Source: Candidatus Nanopelagicales bacterium
GTDB lineage: Bacteria > Actinomycetota > Actinomycetes > S36-B12
Length of the DNA stretch: 8,261 nt
NCBI GenBank assembly: GCA_023264215.1
Contig: JALQSY010000068.1
Span: 1 to 8,261 of the forward strand
Direction of reading: 5' to 3'
Part shown: piece after piece, positions 1 through 5,932 of the stretch
Numbering within the stretch: the first letter of the stretch is position 1
Layout: each line of letters starts with the position of its first letter
Notes under the pieces: model-generated
What the model was told of the DNA's origin: nothing
What the model saw: only the letters and a program-made list of their open reading frames with translations
Databases searched by the model: none
Made by a program: the position numbers and the translations under genes

Positions 1-169
1 CGGTCTCACTCTGCAGTTCCTCGGCTCCTACCGGGTGGCGATCCTCGCGCTCGTCGTCTTCTTCATCATCGGCGGCATCCTGCTGTCACGCGTGGACATG
101 AAGCAGGGCATGCGCGACGTCGAAGCCGGCGGCCGATCCGACCCGCGGGATGCCACACTCTCGGAATGA
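1..169 (+). CDS. MFS transporter, UMF1/Atg22-like, C-terminal fragment (cut by window edge)
   Basis: Partial gene: only the last 55 codons are present (first full codon at base 2, TGA at 167-169). The visible part has one hydrophobic helix (VAILALVVFFIIGGILLSRV) followed by a short charged, probably cytosolic tail. The pattern of a short loop, an 'R.AILAL.VFF..G..LL..VD' helix and a G-rich tail is typical of the last membrane segment of UMF1-type major facilitator proteins, which resemble the vacuolar amino-acid effluxer Atg22. The substrate cannot be inferred. The stop codon overlaps the start of the next gene (ATGA at 166-169), so the two are very likely co-transcribed and translationally coupled. 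The family call rests on one helix; another MFS subfamily is possible. Confidence 0.6.
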   Translation, partial: GLTLQFLGSYRVAILALVVFFIIGGILLSRVDMKQGMRDVEAGGRSDPRDATLSE

Positions 170-828
170 CAGCAGGCTTTATCCCGTACGCCGGTCGCCG
201 AGTCGGTGACCCTGCTGAGCGCGGGCAGGAATTCTTGGATTTGATGTCCGCACGCCGCAGCGTGCGTGACTTCAGCGACGAGCCCGTGCCGCGTGAACTC
301 ATCGAGATCGCGGTGAGCACGGCCAACACCGCGCCCAGCGGAGCCCATCAGCAGCCGTGGACCTTCGTCGCGGTGAGCGACCCCGGGATCAAGCACCGCA
401 TTCGCCTTGCGGCAGAAGAGGAAGAGCGGGAGAACTACGAGGGGGGTCGACTGCCCGATGCGTGGCGACAGGCCATCGCGCCGCTCGGCACCACCTCGGA
501 CAAGGCCTTCCTCGATGTCGTCCCGTGGATCGTCGTTGTCTTCGCGCAGAAGTCCACGCCCATGCCTGATGGCTCGCTGCGCAAGAACTACTACGTCAAC
601 GAGTCCGTGGGGATCGCGTGCGGGCTCTTCATCGCGTCCCTGCACTCGATGGGCCTCGCCACGCTCACCCACACGCCGAATCCGATGGGATTCCTCACGG
701 AGATCCTGGAGCGTCCCGCCACGGAGCGCCCGTACATCCTCTTCCCCGTCGGCTATCCGGCCCCGGACTGCGAGGTCCCTGACCTGGCGCGCAAGCCGCT
801 CGACCAGGCGCTCATCGTGCAGGGCTGA
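166..828 (+). CDS. Nitroreductase-fold flavoprotein, iodotyrosine deiodinase-like
   Basis: 220 aa, FMN-dependent nitroreductase superfamily, cytosolic, no signal peptide. The sequence follows vertebrate iodotyrosine deiodinase (IYD) unusually well: IPY near the N-terminus, RRSVR at 30-34 (FMN phosphate), TAPSGAH..PWTFV at 55-68, an acidic EEEE helix 84-87, GIACGL, GLATLTHTP, PVGYP, and VPD.ARKPLDQ near the C-terminus. The residues that close the IYD active-site lid over the halotyrosine zwitterion (human E157, Y161, K182, recalled from the literature) have plausible counterparts E87, Y91 and K113. Known bacterial IYD homologues dehalogenate halotyrosines reductively; the substrate here is inferred. 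The start at 166 is favoured because the family's N-terminal stretch before RRSVR is retained and the ATGA overlap couples it to the transporter gene; no good separate ribosome site is seen. A general nitroreductase is the alternative. Confidence 0.82.
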   Translation: MTAGFIPYAGRRVGDPAERGQEFLDLMSARRSVRDFSDEPVPRELIEIAVSTANTAPSGAHQQPWTFVAVSDPGIKHRIRLAAEEEERENYEGGRLPDAWRQAIAPLGTTSDKAFLDVVPWIVVVFAQKSTPMPDGSLRKNYYVNESVGIACGLFIASLHSMGLATLTHTPNPMGFLTEILERPATERPYILFPVGYPAPDCEVPDLARKPLDQALIVQG

Positions 829-851
829 TCCAAGGACATTCCCCGGACACG

Positions 852-872
852 CAGGACGTGGGCCGCGTCCTG
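852..872 (+). terminator. Hairpin after the flavoprotein gene, possible T-less terminator
   Basis: CAGGACG (852-858) and CGTCCTG (866-872) form a perfect 7-bp stem with a 7-nt loop, 23 nt after the flavoprotein stop codon and just ahead of the next promoter. There is no T tract, which is common for proposed actinobacterial terminators but makes the call weak. Confidence 0.4.
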
Positions 873-877
873 ACGGC

Positions 878-883
878 TAGGGT
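878..883 (+). promoter_or_regulatory. -10 box of leaderless promoter for the S53 peptidase
   Basis: TAGGGT fits the actinobacterial TANNNT -10 element and ends 6 nt before the ATG at 890. Transcription starting about 7 nt downstream would begin at the A of the start codon, giving a leaderless mRNA. No Shine-Dalgarno sequence is present, and no clear -35 box is seen. Confidence 0.5.
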
Positions 884-889
884 CGGCGG

Positions 890-2686
890 ATGCGCGTGCG
901 ACCCGTGGCCCTGCTGGCAGCCGTAGCGCTCGTCGGGGGTGCCCTCGTGGCACCCGGCGCCTCGGCCGTCACGCCCACGGCAGACGCGAGTGCCGCGGCA
1001 GCCGCGGCCCGCGATGCGAGAACCGAGATCACGTTCTTCGCGGGGCTTCCGCGTGACACGTCCAGGCTCCAGCAGGAGGCGGTCACGCGATCGACCCCGG
1101 GGGAACTGGAGTATCGCGACCATCCGACGCTGCTCGCCGCGGGCAAGCGATTCGGTGCCAAGTCCAAGGCGATCACGCGGCTGCGCAAGGCCGCTGAGCC
1201 TCTCGGGATCACCGTCACGGTGGACAAGGGCCGGATCCTGGCAAGGCTGACGGCCACCGTGGCGACGTGGGAGCGCGTGTACGGCGAGAAAGTCGACATC
1301 GTGCGCGCGACGCCGGCCTCGCCGTACAACGAGTACGCCATCATGGACGGTGCCGGTTTCGCGGGTGCACCTGACGCACTCGCCCCCTTCGTCAAGGAGA
1401 TGCTGGCCTTCTATGGCGAGTACGACGCCAGCGTCGATGTGCCCGGTATCTCCGCTGAGCAGCTCGCCGAGCTCCAGGGCACGCTCGCCAGCCCGGGCAG
1501 CCCGCAAGCGTGGCCGCGCAACCAGGGCACGATCCCTCCCGGGACCTGCGACGCGCCCGCGCTGGAGGACCGTGCCGTCTACGCCCCCGGCCAGGTCCAG
1601 ACCGCCTACGGCGTCGACGCCCTTGCCCGCAAGGGCGTGCGCGGGGATGGCGCGAGGCTCACCATCGTGGCCCTCGGCGGGGGTTACGAGGCGGACGACA
1701 TCGAGGCCGCCGCCGACTGCTTCGGCTACGCCCAGCCCGAGATCGACGTGGTCAGGGGCACCGGCGTGCCGAGGGAGTTCGTCAACGCGACGATCGAAAC
1801 GCACCTCGATCTCATCACCGCGTCGTCGGTGCTGAACCGCGCCGAATCGATCACCCTGCTCGAGGTCGTCGACGTGGGGACGGGCTTCACGGACGCCTTC
1901 GCTCGCATGCTCGACGGCAAGGCGGCGCCCGATGCCGTCTCGATCTCCTACGGCGTCTGCGAACTCGCGTACGCCGACGGCATCGGTGGACTCCTGACGC
2001 TCAACGAGGACCTACTGCGCATGGCTGCGATCGTCGGCACCTCGGTCGTCGTCGCGACCGGGGACAACGGAACGTCGATGTGCGGTGCGGACGTCGCCGA
2101 GGAGACCGGTGAACCAGCCCTGTGGTATCCCGCGACCTCGCCGTGGGTCACCGCGGTCGGCGGTACCCGGCTGGCCCTGCGCAGCAACAACACGCGTCGG
2201 AGCGAGCGGGTCTGGAATGACGCCGCGCACACCGCCGGCCTCATCCCCGCCCCCGCGGGCGCAGGTGGTCCGAGTGGGGTCTTCCCCCGCCCCTGGTGGC
2301 AGTCCGGGGCGACTCCGGTGGGCCCGCGCGCGATCCCCGATGTCGCCGTGCTCGGTGCCATCAAGCCCGGCTGGCCTGTCGTGTACGGCGACGGGCTCTA
2401 CTCGATCGGCGGCACCAGTGGCGGTGCACCTTTCGTCGCGGCCAACCTCGCGGCAATGTCCGCGAGGGAGCGTGACCGGGGCTACCCGACGATCGGATTC
2501 GCCAACGCCTGGCTCTACCAGGCTGCGGCGGCCAGGAAGTCGCCGTACTTCGACGTCGAACGCGGCAACAACGGCGTGCAGCTGGTCGGGTGCTGCGTCG
2601 CAACGCCCGGCTACGACATGGCAAGCGGTCTCGGCGCACCGGCGATGGACCTGCTCTACTCGACGCTGCCGCGCCCGGCCGGCTAG
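890..2686 (+). CDS. Secreted S53 family (sedolisin/kumamolisin) serine-carboxyl peptidase precursor
   Basis: 598 aa. Residues 1-26 are a Sec signal peptide (MRVRP, hydrophobic core, cleavage near GASA-VT). Residues about 45-180 match the Pro-kumamolisin activation domain (STPGELEYRDHPT then a helical part). A linker follows, and the subtilisin-like catalytic domain starts around YAPGQVQTAYGVDAL (231-245). The S53 catalytic set is complete: E303 and D307 in ETHLD, oxyanion Asp D392 in ATGDNG, and nucleophile S510 in GGTSGGAP. The C-terminal calcium-site pattern is present (FDVERGNNG at 554-562, GYDMASGLGAP at 574-584). Such enzymes are made as zymogens, self-cleave and usually work at acidic pH outside the cell. 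Six cysteines occur (C220, C277, C357, C398, C568, C569), the last two adjacent, which is unusual. The ATG is supported by the signal peptide and by the leaderless -10 box. The stop abuts the stop of the convergent downstream gene. Family call secure; physiological substrate unknown. Confidence 0.93.
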   Translation: MRVRPVALLAAVALVGGALVAPGASAVTPTADASAAAAAARDARTEITFFAGLPRDTSRLQQEAVTRSTPGELEYRDHPTLLAAGKRFGAKSKAITRLRKAAEPLGITVTVDKGRILARLTATVATWERVYGEKVDIVRATPASPYNEYAIMDGAGFAGAPDALAPFVKEMLAFYGEYDASVDVPGISAEQLAELQGTLASPGSPQAWPRNQGTIPPGTCDAPALEDRAVYAPGQVQTAYGVDALARKGVRGDGARLTIVALGGGYEADDIEAAADCFGYAQPEIDVVRGTGVPREFVNATIETHLDLITASSVLNRAESITLLEVVDVGTGFTDAFARMLDGKAAPDAVSISYGVCELAYADGIGGLLTLNEDLLRMAAIVGTSVVVATGDNGTSMCGADVAEETGEPALWYPATSPWVTAVGGTRLALRSNNTRRSERVWNDAAHTAGLIPAPAGAGGPSGVFPRPWWQSGATPVGPRAIPDVAVLGAIKPGWPVVYGDGLYSIGGTSGGAPFVAANLAAMSARERDRGYPTIGFANAWLYQAAAARKSPYFDVERGNNGVQLVGCCVATPGYDMASGLGAPAMDLLYSTLPRPAG

Positions 2687-4567
2687 TCACTCGCGAAGCG
2701 CGGCCACCTGCGCGTCCAGGGTGTCGAGGTCGGCCGTGATCCGATCCCACAGGTCAGGATCGGACTGCCCCTCACGCTCCAGGAGCTCCTCGGCGAGGAT
2801 GGATGAGGTCGTGCCGATGATCTCGGCGACCAACTCGGCACCCTGCACGGGATCGATGCGGTCCCCGGGCCGCTCCCAGATCCCCGGCGTCTCGACCGCC
2901 GCTGCTGACACCGCGGCCAGCGCCGCGGTTCGCTCGGTGAGGACGCGCTCGCGTATCGCTGTCGTGTCCTGCCCCGCGCGTACGGCGGCGGCGTACTCGC
3001 GCAGCGCGGCGATGGTGGCATGCATGGCCGTGGCCGCCGTCGAGCCGGTCCTCCTCGGGCGGATCGACGCCACGGCGAGGACCCAGACGCCGGCGAGCGT
3101 GGTGGCGACGAGCCGGGCGACGATGTCGTAGCGCTCGCCGTCGCCGGTGAGGTGCTCGATGAGCAGCACGAATCCGGTGATGCCCAGCACGGCCAGCGGG
3201 TAGTTGGCGTTGAGGTAGGCGAGTGTCAGCGCACCGGTCAGTCCGGCGGCGAAGCACAGGATGACGGCCTCTCCCGGCAGCGCGGCCACCGCGGCGAGGA
3301 CAGCCGTGACGATCAGCAGCCCGGCCAGGGTCCCCACGATGCGCATGGTCACCCGCGACACGGTGTTGGACAGGTCGGGCTTGGCAATCCACGCGACAGT
3401 GAGCGGCACCCAGTAGGCGTGCGGAACGTCGACGATCACGGTGGCCAAGGTGGCGCCACCGAAGGCGATGGTGAGCCTCAGTGCGTGCTCGGCCACGGGA
3501 TCGGACCACGACAGGTGGGCCCGCAGGCGGGCGAGGACCGGCTGCCGAATCCGCGTGACCGGCGCGATCTGCGCGCGCCTGCCGATCGGCCATGGCTGAT
3601 CGAGCGCGTCGACGGCGTCGGAGATCGCCCGGGCCACGTCGGCACCGAGAGCTGCGGTGCGGGGATCGCTTGACTGGCCGGCTGCGGCCCGCACGGCCGC
3701 GAGGGCGTGGCGGGCGCGCGACTGACGCCGCCCGTGTCCGAGGGGCGCAGCGATGTCGGCCGCGATGGCATCGCAGGCGCCCCCGAGCGCGCGCGTGAGA
3801 GCGTCGACGTACTCCGGGTCGACCGTCCGCTCGGCGATCAGGGCGAACAGCGCCAGCCGCGTCCGCTCGGCGCTCGCGAGGAGCCGGTCCGCCCACTGCC
3901 GTGACTCGTCGACGAGGCCCGATCGGTCGATCACTCCCTGGGCCGACTGCACCGCGGCGGCCACCGTGGGTGCCGCGAGCTCGAGTCCGCGTCGCGCGGA
4001 GGCATCCTGGAGTTCCCTGTACGCGTGGGCGATCCCCGAGCGCACGGCGCCGAGACGGCGCGGCGGAGTCGACAGCAGGTTGACCACGACGGTGATGAGG
4101 CCGCCGAGGACGAAGTACGCCGTATCCAGGACGGCGATGTCCACCACGACGGCGGCTCCGGCGTAGAACGCGAAGAGGACCAGGGAGAGCACGCCGATGA
4201 GGCCGCCGCGCGGGCTCAGGGCACCGGCGTAGCCGCAGGCCAGGGCCAGCACCACGGCGACAACGACGTGCACCACGCCGATCTCGCTGACCAGCCCGCC
4301 CAGGAGGACGCCGACGGCGATCCACAGTGTCGCCCAGAGCATGGTGCGCAGGCGTACGCCGCGGGAGTCGTTGCTGTCCGCGATGGCCACGAAGAGCAGG
4401 CCCATCGACACCGATAGGGCGGGAACCAGCCGATCCACGGCGAGGCCGACGAGCATCGTCAGTGCGATGAGGATCCCGGTCCGGATGCCCGCAACCCACT
4501 GCACGCTGCTGCGCTGCAGGCGCAGGCACGAGCGAAGGGCCTCGTGTGCGACGCGCCGCCGATCCAC
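2687..4567 (-). CDS. FUSC family integral membrane protein (aromatic-acid-exporter-like)
   Basis: 626 aa with the two-block layout of FUSC/YccS-type proteins. About six hydrophobic helices lie at residues 25-166. An Ala/Arg-rich helical cytosolic region follows (about 170-350), then a second membrane block (about 361-501) and a helical C-terminal tail (505-626). The second block opens with the FUSC hallmark: YWVPLTVAWIAKPD (385-398) followed by R...RIVGTLAG (405-416). Family members include YccS and the aromatic carboxylic acid efflux protein AaeB, so export of small organic acids is plausible, but the substrate is unknown here and no membrane-fusion partner is nearby. The start is GTG at 4567-4565. 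An SD-like AAGGAG overlaps it too closely to act as a ribosome site, whereas CATACT ends exactly 6 nt upstream, so a leaderless transcript is likely. The gene is divergent from the lipoprotein gene and converges on the S53 gene with no gap. Confidence 0.85.
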   Translation of the reverse strand: MDRRRVAHEALRSCLRLQRSSVQWVAGIRTGILIALTMLVGLAVDRLVPALSVSMGLLFVAIADSNDSRGVRLRTMLWATLWIAVGVLLGGLVSEIGVVHVVVAVVLALACGYAGALSPRGGLIGVLSLVLFAFYAGAAVVVDIAVLDTAYFVLGGLITVVVNLLSTPPRRLGAVRSGIAHAYRELQDASARRGLELAAPTVAAAVQSAQGVIDRSGLVDESRQWADRLLASAERTRLALFALIAERTVDPEYVDALTRALGGACDAIAADIAAPLGHGRRQSRARHALAAVRAAAGQSSDPRTAALGADVARAISDAVDALDQPWPIGRRAQIAPVTRIRQPVLARLRAHLSWSDPVAEHALRLTIAFGGATLATVIVDVPHAYWVPLTVAWIAKPDLSNTVSRVTMRIVGTLAGLLIVTAVLAAVAALPGEAVILCFAAGLTGALTLAYLNANYPLAVLGITGFVLLIEHLTGDGERYDIVARLVATTLAGVWVLAVASIRPRRTGSTAATAMHATIAALREYAAAVRAGQDTTAIRERVLTERTAALAAVSAAAVETPGIWERPGDRIDPVQGAELVAEIIGTTSSILAEELLEREGQSDPDLWDRITADLDTLDAQVAALRE

Positions 4568-4573
4568 TCCTTG

Positions 4574-4579
4574 AGTATG
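4574..4579 (-). promoter_or_regulatory. -10 box of probable leaderless promoter for the FUSC gene
   Basis: Read on the - strand, CATACT (one mismatch to TATACT) ends 6 nt before the GTG at 4567, the same geometry as at three other starts in the window. It lies only 8 nt from the extended -10 of the divergent lipoprotein gene. Confidence 0.45.
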
Positions 4580-4587
4580 TCCTGCGG

Positions 4588-4596
4588 TGCTAGCCT
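4588..4596 (+). promoter_or_regulatory. Extended -10 promoter candidate for the lipoprotein gene
   Basis: TGCTAGCCT fits the extended -10 pattern TGN-TANNNT. A TTGAGT at 4571-4576 resembles a -35 box, but the 14-nt spacing is short, so the extended -10 may suffice. The predicted start near 4603 leaves a leader of about 58 nt before the ATG at 4661. Confidence 0.4.
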
Positions 4597-4648
4597 CCGG
4601 GCTAAATCCACCGGCACGGTGGACGCGCGTCCCACAGCGCGCCTATCT

Positions 4649-4655
4649 GAAGGGG
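4649..4655 (+). promoter_or_regulatory. Ribosome binding site of the lipoprotein gene
   Basis: GAAGGGG, 5 nt before the ATG at 4661, fixes that start rather than the in-frame ATG at 4544. Starting at 4544 would bury the lipoprotein signal peptide and would run through both promoters. Confidence 0.6.
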
Positions 4656-4660
4656 TCCTC

Positions 4661-4966
4661 ATGGGTCGCTCTCGCATCGCTTCCATCGCCACGGCTGCCG
4701 CGGCTGCCGCGCTGCTCACCCTCACCGCGTGCGGTGGAGGTGGCTCATCGTCTGAGAACTCCGCGATCATCGACGAGCTGATGACGGAGATCGGCGATCA
4801 GGACATGCCCACCGAGGTGCAGGACTGCATTCGCGAGGGACTCTCGGGCTACTCCACCGAGGAACTCACCGCGCTGCGCGACGGGGAGACCGATGCCGAC
4901 GTCCCGGCCGAGCTCCAGGACAAGGTCATCACGATGATGACCGGTTGCGTCGGCGACCTGGACTGA
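4661..4966 (+). CDS. Small lipoprotein with two conserved-looking cysteines, unknown function
   Basis: 101 aa. The N-terminus is a lipoprotein signal: MGRSR, an Ala-rich hydrophobic stretch, then the lipobox LTAC with lipidated C24, and a flexible GGGGSSS linker. The mature part is only 78 residues and strongly acidic. It has two helix-like halves: IIDELMTEIG, and DCIREGLSGYSTEELTALRDG followed by DVPAELQDKVITMMTGC. C56 and C96 could form a disulfide clamping the second half. The 'C...L..YS.EEL.ALR.G......L.......C' arrangement is reminiscent of small uncharacterised actinobacterial secreted domains, but no function is recognised. It would be anchored to the outer face of the membrane. It is divergent from the FUSC gene; a functional link is only a guess from that arrangement. 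Confidence 0.8.
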   Translation: MGRSRIASIATAAAAAALLTLTACGGGGSSSENSAIIDELMTEIGDQDMPTEVQDCIREGLSGYSTEELTALRDGETDADVPAELQDKVITMMTGCVGDLD

Positions 4967-4995
4967 CACGCCACGGCGGGGCTGTCGGGTCAGTC
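4961..4995. terminator. Inverted repeat spanning both stop codons, possible bidirectional terminator
   Basis: GACTGAC (4961-4967) and GTCAGTC (4989-4995) are exact reverse complements. Each arm contains the stop codon of one of the two converging genes (TGA at 4964-4966 on +, 4992-4990 on -). The 21-nt loop and absent T tracts make termination uncertain. It is the only structure in the 23-bp gap. Confidence 0.3.
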
Positions 4996-5856
4996 GACTC
5001 GGCGGGCTCGCAGGGTGTAGGTGAGCGGCAGTCGCTCCGGGCGCTCGACAAGGCGCCACTCGCCGTCGGGGTCCTCGCGCATCTTGCCCGGCAGCGCCTC
5101 CCACGGGCAGCTGTCGTGCTCGACGAGCACCTCCAGGGTCATGCCGGTGTCCATCAGGGCCATGACGGTCTCACCGAGACCGTGGTTCCAGGAGTGGGAG
5201 ACGGCGGCGCGGAAGGTCGTGTCCACGGGCAGGTAACTGCCGTCGTGCTCATCGGTGATCGGTGCCTCGATCTCGAAGTAGGGATAGGAGGCGACGAGCT
5301 CGTCGTCGACCGACTCGTCCATGGACCACAGCATCGGGTGGCCCTCGCGGATGAAGATGAATCCCCCGGGGACGAGCAGGTCGTGGACCACCTGGGCCCA
5401 GCGACGCACATCGGGCAGCCAGCACAGCGCCCCGACCCCGGTGAAGACGAAGTCGAATCGTCCTGCCCCGAGAGCCTCGACGGCGGCGTAGACATCGGAC
5501 TGGACGAACTCGACGTCGGCACCCGTCGCCTCGGCGAGTTCGCGGGCCTGGGCGAGTGACTCGCCCGAGAAGTCCAGTCCCGTCATGCGGGCTCCCCGGC
5601 GGGCAAGGGAGATGGTGTCGGTGCCGATATGGCACTGCAGATGCACGCCCTCCAGGCCGGTCACGTCGCCGAGCAGCGGGATGTCGAACGTCACCACATC
5701 GCTCAGATACGCCGGATCCTCGTGAAAGCGCTGGACCCGATAGCCATCGGCTCGCGCGTGCGCCGGCGCGCGCTCATCCCAGGCGGCCAGGTTGTCACGG
5801 TAGTAGCGCGTGTCGATCACGCCCGAGGGCGAGCGGGTCGGCTTCTTCCCTGGCAT
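4990..5856 (-). CDS. Class I SAM-dependent methyltransferase, substrate unknown
   Basis: 288 aa, soluble. A helical N-terminal cap (about 1-65) contains YYRDNLAAWDERAPAHA. The Rossmann-type methyltransferase core follows. Motif I is GVHLQCHIGTDTISLARRGA (70-89), in the less common LQCHIGTD form instead of GxGxG. The acidic ribose-binding position is D95 in TGLDFS. SDVY (120-123) is the usual adenine-side motif. Motif IV is FDFVFTGVGALCWLPD (134-149), and VPGGFIFIREGHP (162-174) is the post-core strand. The C-terminal part (about 195-288) probably shapes the substrate pocket (HSWNHGLGE, CPWE.LPGKM). These proteins are close to UbiE/Methyltransf_11-type small-molecule methyltransferases; no substrate can be named. 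The ATG at 5856 is supported by a TAGTCT box ending 6 nt upstream and the lack of a ribosome site. It is a single-gene unit converging on the lipoprotein gene. Confidence 0.85.
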   Translation of the reverse strand: MPGKKPTRSPSGVIDTRYYRDNLAAWDERAPAHARADGYRVQRFHEDPAYLSDVVTFDIPLLGDVTGLEGVHLQCHIGTDTISLARRGARMTGLDFSGESLAQARELAEATGADVEFVQSDVYAAVEALGAGRFDFVFTGVGALCWLPDVRRWAQVVHDLLVPGGFIFIREGHPMLWSMDESVDDELVASYPYFEIEAPITDEHDGSYLPVDTTFRAAVSHSWNHGLGETVMALMDTGMTLEVLVEHDSCPWEALPGKMREDPDGEWRLVERPERLPLTYTLRARRVD

Positions 5857-5862
5857 GGCGCC

Positions 5863-5868
5863 AGACTA
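5863..5868 (-). promoter_or_regulatory. -10 box of leaderless promoter for the methyltransferase
   Basis: Read on the - strand, TAGTCT (TANNNT) is followed by GGCGCC and then the ATG. The 6-nt spacing implies transcription from the start codon itself. No Shine-Dalgarno sequence and no clear -35 are visible. Confidence 0.5.
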
Positions 5869-5918
5869 GGGGAGGGTGCACGCCCGGGCTGTCACGCTGG
5901 ACAACGCGCCCGGCACGC

Positions 5919-5924
5919 GGGAGG
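5919..5924 (+). promoter_or_regulatory. Ribosome binding site deciding the flippase start
   Basis: GGGAGG lies 8 nt before the GTG at 5933. The upstream in-frame GTG at 5876 has a purine run directly abutting it and no room for a ribosome site, so 5933 is preferred. Confidence 0.55.
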
Positions 5925-5932
5925 CTCCATGC

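Noticed and set aside
28..672. Open frame on the - strand opposite the flavoprotein gene
   Set aside because: No domain is recognisable, it crosses two coupled + strand genes, and its composition is typical of a GC-rich antisense frame.
812..1804. Long open frame on the - strand opposite the S53 gene (about 330 codons)
   Set aside because: Its translation is low-complexity (G, R, A and D rich) with no recognisable motif. It lies opposite a gene with a full signal peptide and catalytic set, and high GC content produces such antisense frames.
4945..5559. Open frame on the + strand opposite the methyltransferase
   Set aside because: It is antisense to the methyltransferase motifs and starts inside the end of the lipoprotein gene; no protein family features.
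5876..5932. Upstream in-frame GTG at 5876 as the flippase start
   Set aside because: Purines abut it with no spacer for a ribosome site, and the 19 extra residues look like translated leader; GTG 5933 has GGGAGG at 8 nt.
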